Source: a bacterium (GTDB lineage Bacteria; Hydrogenedentota; Hydrogenedentia; Hydrogenedentiales; SLHB01). Taken from it: a stretch of 15,511 nucleotides of DNA. The stretch is from contig JAAEQP010000382.1 of assembly GCA_024231375.1 (NCBI GenBank), positions 1 to 15,511 of the forward strand, given 5' to 3'. The translations under genes and the position numbers were made by a program. Below are positions 1-7,280 of the stretch, piece after piece. The notes beneath the pieces were generated by a model, which saw only the letters and a list, made by a program, of their open reading frames with translations, was not told the origin of the DNA and ran no database searches. Within the stretch, counting starts at the first letter, position 1. The number at the start of each line of letters is the position of its first letter.

Positions 1-29
1 AGAGATCCCTCGACTACGCTCGGGATGAC
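1..29. repeat. Partial dispersed palindrome (right arm), cut by window edge
   Basis: The first 29 bases match the right arm of the complete palindrome at 14874-14962. An ungapped comparison with 14932-14960 gives 21 of 29 identical bases, including the shared GAGAT start, the ACGCTC core and the ATGAC end. The left arm would lie before position 1. Dispersed palindromes of this general look are common in intergenic DNA of many bacteria. The rest of the spacer (30-151) separates this copy from the end of thiE, and I see no gene or clear terminator in it. Confidence 0.6.
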
Positions 30-151
30 ATGATTGGGGTGCGTCTGGGTTGGAGTTAGAGTCTTCGGCAGCCTGGGACTTCTTCAACGGCTCCACAGTC
101 CCGTCTCGCTCCAGGACTCGCTCGCTTGGAACAGTCCCCACCTTCGTCCGC

Positions 152-805
152 TCACGAATGCCGAACGATGGCCTCGCGCAGTTCCGTAGCGGCGGCGCGC
201 ACGTCAGGCGCCTCGGTGACGGCCGTCACCACAGCCACCCGCTTCGCACCGCGATCCAGGACGTGGCTGATGTTGTGAGGCTTGAGGCCCCCCATGCACG
301 TCCAGGGCACCGCGAGATGAGGAACGATGGCGTCGATCATCTCAGGACCCACCACACCCGTGGGCACTGACTTGGTGTTCGTGGCGAAGACGGGACCAAT
401 GTTGATGTAACTGGCGCTGGCTTCTTGCAGGGCAAGGGCCTCGTCCAGGTCATGGGACGAACCGCCGAGGATCAGGTCAGGCGCGATAGTTCGCGCCGCG
501 GCCACGGGCAGATCGCTTTGGCCTAGATGCACGCCATCCGCGTCAATCGCCAGCGCAATATCGACGCGGTCGTCCACGATGAGCAGCGCGTCCGCCGCCT
601 GGGTCCGTTCGCGGAAGGCCAGAGCCCGTTCGTAGTAGGTCCCGTCGTCGAGGTCCTTCTCTCTGCACTGGATGAGGCGTACGCCTGCGTCCAGCACGGC
701 GTCCAAGACCTCAAGCGCCGGTCGGCCCGCACAGAATGCTTCCGTGATGACAACATAGAGGTCCGGGCGGTCGAAGCGCGCCATCCGTTCGGCGTGGGTC
801 ATCAT
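152..805 (-). CDS. thiE: Thiamine-phosphate synthase ThiE
   Basis: This 217-residue protein has the normal ThiE length. The family is a cytoplasmic TIM barrel that joins HMP pyrophosphate and the carboxylated thiazole phosphate to give thiamine phosphate. Visible motifs are QCREKD (46-51), the substrate-pocket segment DDRVDIALAIDADGVHLGQSD (78-98), the loop GPVFATNTK (137-145) that binds phosphate and pyrophosphate, and GGLKPHNI (172-179). In many ThiE proteins the GGSSH segment (114-118) reads G-S-T-H, so this is a mild variant. The start is the first of two adjacent ATG codons (ATGATG) and overlaps the thiS stop by 4 bases, so translation is probably coupled. It is the last gene of the fabI-thiS-thiE run. 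TenI, the non-synthase paralogue, is the main alternative, but the intact active-site motifs favour ThiE. Confidence 0.92.
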   Translation of the reverse strand: MMTHAERMARFDRPDLYVVITEAFCAGRPALEVLDAVLDAGVRLIQCREKDLDDGTYYERALAFRERTQAADALLIVDDRVDIALAIDADGVHLGQSDLPVAAARTIAPDLILGGSSHDLDEALALQEASASYINIGPVFATNTKSVPTGVVGPEMIDAIVPHLAVPWTCMGGLKPHNISHVLDRGAKRVAVVTAVTEAPDVRAAATELREAIVRHS

Positions 806-1008
806 CCGCCCCCCACGATGCGGACAAGTTCGATCACGTCGCCATCGGATACCGCAACGCGTTCATAGTCGCCGCGGTCGACGATGTCCTCGTTGCGCTG
901 GACGACCATGCCGTCGGGCTTGAAGCCCAACTCCGCAAGCAACGCGAGGACGGTCGTGCCTTCCGACACGTCGCGCCCTTCGCCGTTCAATGTAATGCGC
1001 ATGCTCAT
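802..1008 (-). CDS. thiS: Sulfur carrier protein ThiS
   Basis: This 68-residue protein has a ubiquitin-like fold pattern and a Gly-rich C-terminus (IVGGG), as expected for ThiS. ThiS is adenylated and thiocarboxylated at its C-terminal glycine and delivers sulfur to ThiG during thiazole synthesis. The start MRITLNGE, the TVLALLAELG helix and the ending DVIELVRIVGGG match the family. MoaD has the same fold, but its length is usually nearer 80 and the ThiE partner settles the call. The tail has three glycines where two are usual, so the mature carboxylate position needs care. Translation could start at the first Met or at the third residue (MSM). It lies 33 bases after fabI and overlaps thiE by 4 bases. 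No thiG, thiF or thiH is visible, so the thiazole synthase must be encoded elsewhere. Confidence 0.9.
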   Translation of the reverse strand: MSMRITLNGEGRDVSEGTTVLALLAELGFKPDGMVVQRNEDIVDRGDYERVAVSDGDVIELVRIVGGG

Positions 1009-1041
1009 GTCCTCCGATCAGGCTTTTGATGACGCATAGCG

Positions 1042-1848
1042 TCAGCCTGCCGGGTTCTCCTGTGTGAGGTCGGCAACGCCCAACGTGTGGTATCCACTGT
1101 CCACATGGACCACCTCGCCCGTGACGCCCGTCGACAGGTCGGACAACAGGTAGATCATGGTCTGCGCCACGTCGTCCTGGGTCACGTTCCGCCGAAGCGG
1201 CGCGCACCGTTCCGTGGCCTGGAGCATCAGGCTCATGCCGGGAATCGCCTTGGCCGACAACGTGCGCAAGGGCCCCGCGCTGATGCAGTTTACGCGGATG
1301 CCCTTTGGTCCGAGATCGTTGGCCAGGTACCGGCTCGATGCTTCGAGCGCCGCTTTGGCCACGCCCATCACGTTGTAATGCGGCATCACCTTCTCGGAAC
1401 CGTAGTACGTGAGCGCCGCGATGGTGCCGCCATTGGGCATCATCGTGGCCGCCTCGCGTGCCACGGCGACCAGCGAGTACGCTGACACGTTCAAGGCCAG
1501 CGCGAATCCTTCGCGCGACGTCTCGGCGAAGGGGTTCTTCAAGTCCTGCCGGTTCGCAAACGCCACCGAATGGATGACGAAGTCGATGGTGTCCCATACG
1601 CCGCGCACGTTCTCGAAGAACGCTGCCAGCTCGTCATCCTTGGATACATCACAATGGAACGTCGGCGATCCCGGCAATTCGGCCGCGACCAGCGGTTCCA
1701 CACGCTTCTTCAGCGCGTCGCCCTGATAGCTGAACGCCAGAGACGCGCCTTGAGCGGCGCATGCCTTGGCACATGCCCACGCGATGGATTTATCGTTTGC
1801 GACTCCGAGGACAATGCCCCGTTTTCCCTCTAGAAGACCGTTGCTCAT
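1042..1848 (-). CDS. fabI: Enoyl-[acyl-carrier-protein] reductase (NADH) FabI
   Basis: FabI performs the last reduction of each fatty-acid elongation cycle, reducing trans-2-enoyl-ACP with NADH in the cytoplasm. The 268-residue length is typical (E. coli has 262). The N-terminal nucleotide-binding segment GIVLGVANDKSIAWACAKA (11-29) is the FabI form of the SDR glycine motif. The FabI-type catalytic residues are Tyr148, Tyr158 and Lys165 (Y-x6-K, in TYYGSEKVMPHYNVMGVAK), matching E. coli Tyr146, Tyr156 and Lys163. The segment RTLSAKAIPG (195-204) is the substrate-binding loop that triclosan-type inhibitors contact in homologues. The ATG is preceded by AGGAAC at a suitable distance. It lies between the lipoprotein gene upstream and thiS downstream, all on the minus strand. 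Confidence 0.95.
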   Translation of the reverse strand: MSNGLLEGKRGIVLGVANDKSIAWACAKACAAQGASLAFSYQGDALKKRVEPLVAAELPGSPTFHCDVSKDDELAAFFENVRGVWDTIDFVIHSVAFANRQDLKNPFAETSREGFALALNVSAYSLVAVAREAATMMPNGGTIAALTYYGSEKVMPHYNVMGVAKAALEASSRYLANDLGPKGIRVNCISAGPLRTLSAKAIPGMSLMLQATERCAPLRRNVTQDDVAQTMIYLLSDLSTGVTGEVVHVDSGYHTLGVADLTQENPAG

Positions 1849-1868
1849 TGGTATGGTTCCTATGTATG

Positions 1869-1886
1869 TCCGGCCTTTGGGCCGGA
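1869..1886 (-). other. Hairpin in the fabI leader
   Basis: A perfect 7-base inverted repeat (TCCGGCC / GGCCGGA) with a 4-base loop lies 20-38 bases before the fabI start, in the 121-base gap after the lipoprotein gene. No T-run follows on either strand, so a rho-independent terminator is not well supported. It could slow readthrough from the lipoprotein gene or shape the fabI 5' leader. Confidence 0.4.
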
Positions 1887-1969
1887 TTGGCTTCCCGTTC
1901 TCTGCACTGATCTACCGGTTCGCGGTATGCCCGGTCAACTTCCAGGCGCCACGTGCACCTGTCCAGCCT

Positions 1970-3805
1970 TCACTGCTTGGGGTGAAACGTCGCGACGATT
2001 CCTGTCCTGACGGCCGACGCCGCGGGATAGCTCAGCGTAATTCGCGTCAGCGTTTCCTTCGTCGCGTTGGCGCGGCACGCCTCCTCCAGCCGTTCCGCCT
2101 CAAAGGCAGCGCCCTCCGCACGCAACTCCAGGACTCCCTCGTCCGACACAATGCGCGCCACCGAATCATCCACCTCCACAGCCAACCACGTGATGAAGGC
2201 CTCCTCGACGGGAAGCCCGTCGCCGTCGAAGGCATACGAACCCGTTACGGTCACCGTCCCGTCAGGCTGTACCGTGATGGTGCGCGTCGCTTCTGTCAGC
2301 CCGTCCGCGTCGTACGCTGCGGCGTATCCAATTACGGCGGTCTTCGATTCGGGTACCTCAAGCGTTCCGCGACGATTCTCGCCCGTGCTCTGCAGCGCCC
2401 CGCCGATGCGCGGCACGCTGTGACCGTAGGAGTTGGCGAAGACGTTCTCGTATCGTTTCGGGCCGAAGTAATCCTTGCTGTACAAGCCACCGCCCGGATC
2501 GCACAGATAGGTGACGCTGCCGATGCGGAGGATGAAGCTGCCCACGTCGTTGTTGTTGTGGGGTTCGCCGTTTGTGCCCGCCTTCGCGGCCAGCACCAGC
2601 CGTTTCCCGCCCGCTTCCGACACGAACTTCACGATCGCTGCCTCACCCATCACCTCGTCCTGCAACACCGCCTCTTCATCATCTTGGCCATCCCACCAAA
2701 GAAGGTTTCGGAGCACGGTCGTGAACCGCCAGCACTCCAATGATCCCACTTGGGCGAGCAGCCCCACGTCACCGGTGCGTTCCGCCAAACGCGCCCCCAG
2801 GAACGGGACAATCGACGAATGCTCGTGGCTGTCGGAGAAACTCGCGAACACGTGGCGGTCGAGTGCGGCCACCGAAGGATACCGCGCGATGTCACGGAAC
2901 CGCTCCTGAGCGAGCAGGTCGATGGCACCGTCCGTGCGCGACCGAAGCATCTCGGCCAGTGCCACATAGTGAATCAGACCGTAGTTCCAGTATCCGATTC
3001 CCTCCAGCGAGGCCCCGTCCGCCGTGAAGGCCCGTCCGATGAAACGCTCCAATTGGGGAAGCACATACGACAGGGCCTCGGCTTGCCGGGCCGGGTCCGA
3101 TTCGATCAGAAGGAATACCTGCCCGATGGAACCCGCGCACACGCCCGTCCAGTTGTTGCGTCCGCCCACCCACCAGTACTCCTCGGGTGAGTCCAGATAC
3201 GGGGTCATGATGCGATCTTCGATCTCCCTCCGGATGCGGACCCGTACCTCCTCGGGCAGCCGGTCGCCCAGCACCAATAGCACGTGGGCCAATTGGGCGC
3301 CCGTCTCGGCGGAGAACAGATCGATCACTTGGTACGGCGCCGTCTGACGCTCGTGAGCCGGCAGAACCCACGTGCTTTCCTCGCAGATGCTCCAGATGAG
3401 GTCGTTGACGCGATCCATGTGGACATCGTCGCCCGACAGCCATGCCGCGACCGCCGCCTGGGTCAGGTACGTTCGCTTCTCGAAGTAGGGGGCCTCGTAG
3501 GGCCTCCGCTCGCCCGCCACCTGGTAACGGCGGTACAGAGTGTACGTCGTCTCCGGGATCGCGTCGTCGCTCGAGTCCCCAGCCCACTCCAGCGCATCGC
3601 GTCCGAGCGGAGTCTGTGCAACGGCTTCGCCTGTCGTCGCCTCCAACTCCGGCATCAACGGGCCGGAACCAACGGCCAGCATGGCCTTGATCTCTTCCGC
3701 AAGGGTGTTCATCGTCGAATCCCCTGAAACGTCCCCCTCCTGCTGGGTGCTCGCGCAACTCGCCAACAGGAAGAGAACTCCGCCGATTGCTGCAAGATGT
3801 CTCAT
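1970..3805 (-). CDS. Heparinase II/III-family lipoprotein (probable polysaccharide lyase)
   Basis: I place the start at the ATG that gives a 611-residue protein, because it begins with a lipoprotein signal (MRHLAAIGGVLFLLASC, lipobox Cys17). A longer frame upstream would bury this signal. The predicted place is a membrane, probably facing the periplasm. An alpha/alpha-barrel-type region follows, with YWWVGGRNNWTGVCAG (210-225) and DGASLEGIGYWNYGLIHY (263-280). The C-terminal beta-sandwich part carries EPHNNNDVGSF (414-424), the hallmark of the heparinase II/III C-terminal domain. In that family these regions supply the Asn, Tyr and His residues that cleave uronic-acid polysaccharides by beta-elimination; likely counterparts here are Asn218, Tyr272/Tyr275 and His416. 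The substrate cannot be read from sequence. No sulfatase, transporter or other sugar-degradation gene is next to it, so it does not sit in an obvious polysaccharide locus. The Shine-Dalgarno is weak. Confidence 0.8.
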   Translation of the reverse strand: MRHLAAIGGVLFLLASCASTQQEGDVSGDSTMNTLAEEIKAMLAVGSGPLMPELEATTGEAVAQTPLGRDALEWAGDSSDDAIPETTYTLYRRYQVAGERRPYEAPYFEKRTYLTQAAVAAWLSGDDVHMDRVNDLIWSICEESTWVLPAHERQTAPYQVIDLFSAETGAQLAHVLLVLGDRLPEEVRVRIRREIEDRIMTPYLDSPEEYWWVGGRNNWTGVCAGSIGQVFLLIESDPARQAEALSYVLPQLERFIGRAFTADGASLEGIGYWNYGLIHYVALAEMLRSRTDGAIDLLAQERFRDIARYPSVAALDRHVFASFSDSHEHSSIVPFLGARLAERTGDVGLLAQVGSLECWRFTTVLRNLLWWDGQDDEEAVLQDEVMGEAAIVKFVSEAGGKRLVLAAKAGTNGEPHNNNDVGSFILRIGSVTYLCDPGGGLYSKDYFGPKRYENVFANSYGHSVPRIGGALQSTGENRRGTLEVPESKTAVIGYAAAYDADGLTEATRTITVQPDGTVTVTGSYAFDGDGLPVEEAFITWLAVEVDDSVARIVSDEGVLELRAEGAAFEAERLEEACRANATKETLTRITLSYPAASAVRTGIVATFHPKQ

Positions 3806-3951
3806 GGCTGGCAGTGTACGCAAAACCGAGACTGTGTTCCACCGTGAGGCTTGTCCCCGTCGTCTGAGAAGGACTATCGGGCCTAAGGCATTGCATTTCA
3901 GCAGGTTAGCCTCATCAATCTCCGATCCGTCCGCCCGTGGAGACTCCACGA

Positions 3952-3969
3952 AATACCAGATGTGGTATT
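3952..3969. promoter_or_regulatory. Inverted repeat, candidate operator 1
   Basis: The arms AATACCA (3952-3958) and TGGTATT (3963-3969) form a perfect 7-base inverted repeat around a 4-base centre. The same half-site recurs in the second repeat 24 bases away. The site lies about 150 bases before the lipoprotein start and about 170 bases before the plus-strand gene. A dimeric repressor or activator site is the simplest reading; no regulator gene of a matching family is in the window. Confidence 0.4.
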
Positions 3970-3992
3970 AATGCGTTTTCTCTTGCATAGAT

Positions 3993-4011
3993 ATGGTATT
4001 CGTGATACCAT
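3993..4011. promoter_or_regulatory. Inverted repeat, candidate operator 2
   Basis: The arms ATGGTAT (3993-3999) and ATACCAT (4005-4011) form a perfect 7-base inverted repeat around a 5-base centre. The TGGTAT half-site here is 31 bases from the TGGTAT of operator 1, close to three helical turns, so both could bind on the same DNA face. The half-sites point inward here and outward in operator 1. Confidence 0.42.
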
Positions 4012-4124
4012 TCACACGCCATATTGTACTCTGGGGGATGCGCCAGGGCGACATGTGCAACATGTTGTAGGTTTAGGGGTTTGAGTTGCCTGATGGTCTT
4101 CGCCCAGGAGCAGCGAGTCATGCT

Positions 4125-4129
4125 AGGAG
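4125..4129 (+). promoter_or_regulatory. Shine-Dalgarno that sets the start at 4137
   Basis: AGGAG lies 7 bases before the ATG at 4137. The more upstream TTG at 4086 has no comparable site, and the ATG at 4149 lies four codons further in. This decides the start of the pseudo-radical-SAM gene. Confidence 0.6.
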
Positions 4130-4136
4130 TGACTCC

Positions 4137-5876
4137 ATGGGAGCGTCAATGAGAACGCGAAGTCTACTTGTCCATTTTCCCGGCTATCCGTTTGACATTG
4201 AAACCTTTCAGCCCGACCACCAGCTCGCGTCCGTGGCCGGGTGCCTCATCGAGGCAGGGCACGAGGCCCGCATCCACGATTTCGCCACGCCCGACTACAT
4301 GGAACGCCTGTTCCCCGACGAGGCACGGGATACGGCTGTCCGCGTGGCCGACTATCTCTACGGCGGCAAGCCACCCAGTCCCATGACCACGCTGCAATTG
4401 CTGTGGCAGATTCGCGTCGCCCACCGCGCTTACGAGCGGCGCAGGGCGGAAGTGTGTGGGAAGGTCGCGGAACGGCTGGCCACGGACCTTCCCGCCGACT
4501 TGGTGGTCTTTTCCCTGGCAACGCTCGAAGACTACGACAGCGCCACACGAATCGCGCGTCGGCTCAAGGCGCGACGGCCGGACGCCGTTCTGGCCGTGTT
4601 GGGGGCGTTCGTCGACGTGTTCGCTACGGATATCCTGGCCCACACCGAGCTGTTCGACTGCGCCTGTCTCGCCGATGCCGAATGCGGCATCGTGGACTTG
4701 GCGTCTTCCGTTCACGACCGCACCGCGTGGGGCCGCGTTCCCAACCTCGCCTTCCGCGACAACGGGGGCATCACCGTCACCGAACGCCGCATGGTGGTCA
4801 ACCTGGGCGCCTTCCCATCGCCCGACTACACCGTGGACACCTATCCCGCTCTGAAAGGCGATGGCAAGCTGAAGCTCTTCACGGTAGAAGACAGCCGAGG
4901 CGCTTGGGGAGCGAGCAACGCCCTGCCCACATCCGGAACCGGGCACGAAGACGCTCCGCGGCACCGCGTGAAGCCCGTCTCAAACGTCTGCGATGAGGTA
5001 GGGCATATGATGGCCCACCACGGAGCCCAGGTCTTCAGAATGTCCGGACCCGCAACACCTCCCGAACATGTCGCCTCAGTGGCGTCGGCGCTGATGACGC
5101 ACGGCCTGCGCGTGGTCTACAGCCGTACCGGGCACATGGGGTTTGGTTCGCCGGGCCAGGATCCTCAGGCCTTGATGCGTCACCTTGCCGATTCGGGATG
5201 CATCGCCATGGACTTCGACGTGGCCACGGGGAGCCAGCGACTTCTCGAAGACCACTACGGCCGCGACACATGCGTCACGGAAATCGAAACCGTGCTGAGG
5301 GCCAGTCGGAAAGCAGGCATGTTCACGGGCGTCCGGTTGACCTATCCCTGCCCCGATGACGACTATCACACGCGCGCCGAGACCGTTCGGATGCTTCTGC
5401 GGACCAAGCCGCACGCGGCCTGTGTCTCGCTGCCGGATGTCCTGCCCGGATCGACCTGGTACCACCGGGCGCTGCTGCACGGATACGGCATCAACGCCAA
5501 GCACCATTTCGCGCGCGCCCTTCGCTGCGGCGCCCAATTCCCCTTGCCCCGAGACCGGTGGCGCACGACCCCCTTCACCATCGGCAGGCTCAGTGCAGGC
5601 CAGATCATCTCGTCGCAGGAAGACCTGATTCGCGACATCGAAGAGCGCGGCATCAGCGCGCAGTACTCGAGCGCCTTGCCTCTTCTGGCGTGCATGACGG
5701 GACACGCCCGGACGCCGCGGGCATTGGTGCACGATTTGCGTATGCAACTCGTGACAGGTGACGTGGCGGCAGTGGCCGACTGGGTGACTCGGTTCAACGA
5801 GGCGGCGTGTGTGCCGGACGCGGCACGGGGCGGCTTTCGACAGTACGACTCCATGCGCCAGGTCGTTGGAAACTAG
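4137..5876 (+). CDS. Radical-SAM-like protein with B12-binding-type domain, lacking the cluster cysteines
   Basis: The 579-residue product has the layout of B12-binding radical SAM proteins. The N-terminal Rossmann-like part (about 8-215) shows the family pattern FQPDHQLASVAGCLIEAGHE (24-43) and IHDF, without the cobalamin DxHxxG histidine motif. The barrel part begins at VEDSRG (250-255), where family members continue C-x3-C-x2-C. Here those positions are Ala256, Ser260 and Leu263 (codons at 4902, 4914 and 4923), so the SAM-binding 4Fe-4S cluster cannot form in the usual way. Later landmarks remain: HRVKPVSNVCDEV (276-288), FDVATGS (360-366) aligning with the family F-G-x-E-[ST]-G-S stretch, RKAGMFTGV (391-399) and LPGSTWYHRAL (436-446). 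The reading frame is intact and long, so it looks like a conserved pseudo-enzyme rather than a decayed gene. Its function is unknown; it may be a scaffold or a ligand-binding partner. Confidence 0.75.
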   Translation: MGASMRTRSLLVHFPGYPFDIETFQPDHQLASVAGCLIEAGHEARIHDFATPDYMERLFPDEARDTAVRVADYLYGGKPPSPMTTLQLLWQIRVAHRAYERRRAEVCGKVAERLATDLPADLVVFSLATLEDYDSATRIARRLKARRPDAVLAVLGAFVDVFATDILAHTELFDCACLADAECGIVDLASSVHDRTAWGRVPNLAFRDNGGITVTERRMVVNLGAFPSPDYTVDTYPALKGDGKLKLFTVEDSRGAWGASNALPTSGTGHEDAPRHRVKPVSNVCDEVGHMMAHHGAQVFRMSGPATPPEHVASVASALMTHGLRVVYSRTGHMGFGSPGQDPQALMRHLADSGCIAMDFDVATGSQRLLEDHYGRDTCVTEIETVLRASRKAGMFTGVRLTYPCPDDDYHTRAETVRMLLRTKPHAACVSLPDVLPGSTWYHRALLHGYGINAKHHFARALRCGAQFPLPRDRWRTTPFTIGRLSAGQIISSQEDLIRDIEERGISAQYSSALPLLACMTGHARTPRALVHDLRMQLVTGDVAAVADWVTRFNEAACVPDAARGGFRQYDSMRQVVGN

Positions 5877-6041
5877 GCTTCCCGCGAGGCGCCCGGCAGA
5901 TCGCGGGCGCCGGACGGTTCGACCGACACCCATGCACGAGCCGAGGGACCGAGTGTATGCACGTCGGTCGATCCGTCCGGCGTTGAGTCGGCAGTTGGAA
6001 GGTGCCGCGAGTATCGATGGCGGAACAGAGGTGGGGAACAG
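5877..6041 (+). other. Highly structured intergenic region before the ketosynthase
   Basis: Three stems can be read. Stem A pairs CCCGCGA (5881-5887) with TCGCGGG (5901-5907). Stem B pairs GGCGCCCG (5888-5895) with CGGGCGCC (5904-5911). Stem C is a long one pairing 5909-5937 with 5953-5981 (24 of 29 positions complementary, outer 9 perfect) around a 15-base loop. B overlaps both A and C, so A+C and B are alternative folds. No T-run follows, so a classic terminator is not supported. The region ends with GAGGTGGGG (6028-6036) before the ketosynthase ATG. It could be an untranslated leader that controls the downstream operon, an RNA-processing element, or a dispersed palindrome. Confidence 0.5.
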
Positions 6042-7280
6042 ATGGAATCTATCGTCGTAACGGGAGTTGGCGTGCTTGCCTGCAACGGGATCGGCCGGCA
6101 GGCCTACTGGGACGCCCTCAAGGAAGGCAAGTCGGGGATTGGCCGCGTCGACCGGTTTGACGCCTCCACGCTGCCCTGTCAGATCGCGGGGCAGTTGTGG
6201 GATTTCAACCCCGAGGACTTCATGAAGAAGAGCCAGGTCCGCCACTGGCACCGCCACGTGCATCAAGCCATCGCCAGTTCGCGGTTGGCCGTGGACGACG
6301 CGGAACTCACCAAAGCAGGCTACGACCCCGAGCGCGTGTCCGCCGGCTTCGGCACGAGCGTGGGCAACCCCAACGAGGCCTACCGGGTGAACCGCGAGGC
6401 CTACGATTCCGATGGATTCAGGAAGATCGACCGGTTCGGGTCCTCCGCCTTTTCCGGGCATTCGGCTACCGTCCACGTGAGTATCGACTTTGTCATGCGC
6501 GGCCCCGCCATCACCATCGCCAGCGGATGTGCCACCGGGCTCGACGTGCTGTCGTGGGGCGTATCCCAACTCCAGAGCGGCCGCGCCGACGCCGCTCTCG
6601 TTGGCGCAACCGAGTCGCCCATATTCCCCATGTCCTTCGCGTCCGCGTGCAGCTTGGGCATCCTGTCCAGGCGAAACGACGAACCCGAAACCGCCATGCG
6701 ACCCTTCAGCCGGCACCGGGACGGCATCGTGCTCAGCGAAGGCGCCGTGGCATTGGTCCTGGAGCGAGCAGACAGAGCCGTGGCCCGGGGCGCCCGGATC
6801 TACGCCTCCATCGAGGGATGCGGATCCGCCGCCGAGGGACGCAACCCCCTCATTCTCGACAAAACAGGCGACGGGCTGGCGCGCGCCGTCACAGCCGCGC
6901 TGCGGGATGCCGCCATGACCCCCGCCGATATCGACTGCATCCAGTGTCACGGCGTGTCGCTGGAGATGTACGACCGCAGCGAGACCAAGGCCTACAAGAC
7001 GGCCCTGGGCGAGTGCGCTTACCGGGTGCCCATCTCCGCCACGAAATCGATGACGGGCCAGGCCTACGCGGCGGGCGGATTGCTGGGCCTTTCGGCCGCC
7101 TTGATGACCCTCAACGAAGGGGTGATTCCGCCCACATTGAATCTGGACGATCCCGACCCCGAGTGCGACTTGGATTTCGTGCCGCTCAATAGCCGTGTGA
7201 ACGATGTGGAGACGGCGATGGTGACGGCCATGAGCTTTGGCGGCACCCATAGCGCCGTGCTCTTGAGGCGGTTCAACTGA
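6042..7280 (+). CDS. FabF-like beta-ketoacyl-ACP synthase with Cys-His-Gln active site
   Basis: The 412-residue product matches the thiolase-fold ketosynthases that condense malonyl-ACP with an acyl chain. Cys163 in SGCATGLD is the acyl-accepting nucleophile. His303 in QCHGVS matches the first catalytic histidine. The second, normally in KSMTGH, is replaced: TKSMTGQAYAAGG places Gln340 there (CAG). Lys335 is kept. By coincidence these are the same numbers as Cys163, His303 and His340 of E. coli FabF. The C-terminal GFGGTN gate motif reads SFGGTH (398-403). These changes point away from housekeeping FabF and towards a specialised ketosynthase or an acyl-binding partner of another enzyme. There is no acyl carrier protein, acyltransferase or ketoreductase next to it. 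A strong GAGGTGGGG lies before the ATG, and its stop overlaps the kinase start by one base (TGATG). Confidence 0.85.
   Translation: MESIVVTGVGVLACNGIGRQAYWDALKEGKSGIGRVDRFDASTLPCQIAGQLWDFNPEDFMKKSQVRHWHRHVHQAIASSRLAVDDAELTKAGYDPERVSAGFGTSVGNPNEAYRVNREAYDSDGFRKIDRFGSSAFSGHSATVHVSIDFVMRGPAITIASGCATGLDVLSWGVSQLQSGRADAALVGATESPIFPMSFASACSLGILSRRNDEPETAMRPFSRHRDGIVLSEGAVALVLERADRAVARGARIYASIEGCGSAAEGRNPLILDKTGDGLARAVTAALRDAAMTPADIDCIQCHGVSLEMYDRSETKAYKTALGECAYRVPISATKSMTGQAYAAGGLLGLSAALMTLNEGVIPPTLNLDDPDPECDLDFVPLNSRVNDVETAMVTAMSFGGTHSAVLLRRFN

Larger units (their letters stand above)
3806..4136. promoter_or_regulatory. Divergent intergenic region with candidate operators
   Basis: This 331-base spacer separates the minus-strand lipoprotein gene from the plus-strand pseudo-radical-SAM gene and must hold promoters for both. 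Its middle (about 3950-4030) is AT-rich compared with the neighbouring coding DNA. It contains two inverted repeats with one half-site and a 10-base palindrome (CAACATGTTG, 4058-4067). I found no convincing -10/-35 pair and no -24/-12 sigma-54 promoter here. Confidence 0.45.

Noticed and set aside
1905..1945. CTGATCT followed by GGTATGCC, loosely like part of a TPP riboswitch
   Set aside because: It is on the plus strand, opposite to the thiamine genes, and lacks the CTGAGA element and the rest of the conserved fold.
1766..2743. A 325-codon plus-strand frame opposite the lipoprotein gene
   Set aside because: The composition is shadow-like and it overlaps the heparinase-type domain coding strand over most of its length.
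3952..4011. A match to a GntR-family UxuR/ExuR-type operator (TGGTATACCA)
   Set aside because: The half-site matches, but the spacing (5-base centre in one repeat, reversed half-sites in the other) does not fit the contiguous palindrome, and no GntR gene is present.
4058..4067. CAACATGTTG perfect palindrome as a separate operator
   Set aside because: A single 10-base palindrome with no repeat elsewhere in the spacer is weak evidence, so it is mentioned only within the intergenic entry.
5076..7250. A 724-codon open frame on the minus strand across the pseudo-radical-SAM and ketosynthase genes
   Set aside because: It lies antisense to two clear genes, shows no recognisable domain, and crosses the structured spacer. 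Long antisense frames are expected in GC-rich DNA with C/G-ending codons.
4137..7280. Ladderane-like lipid biosynthesis cluster (radical SAM plus FabF)
   Set aside because: The radical SAM protein lacks its cluster cysteines, and there are no acyl carrier proteins, desaturase-like or further FabF-type genes nearby.
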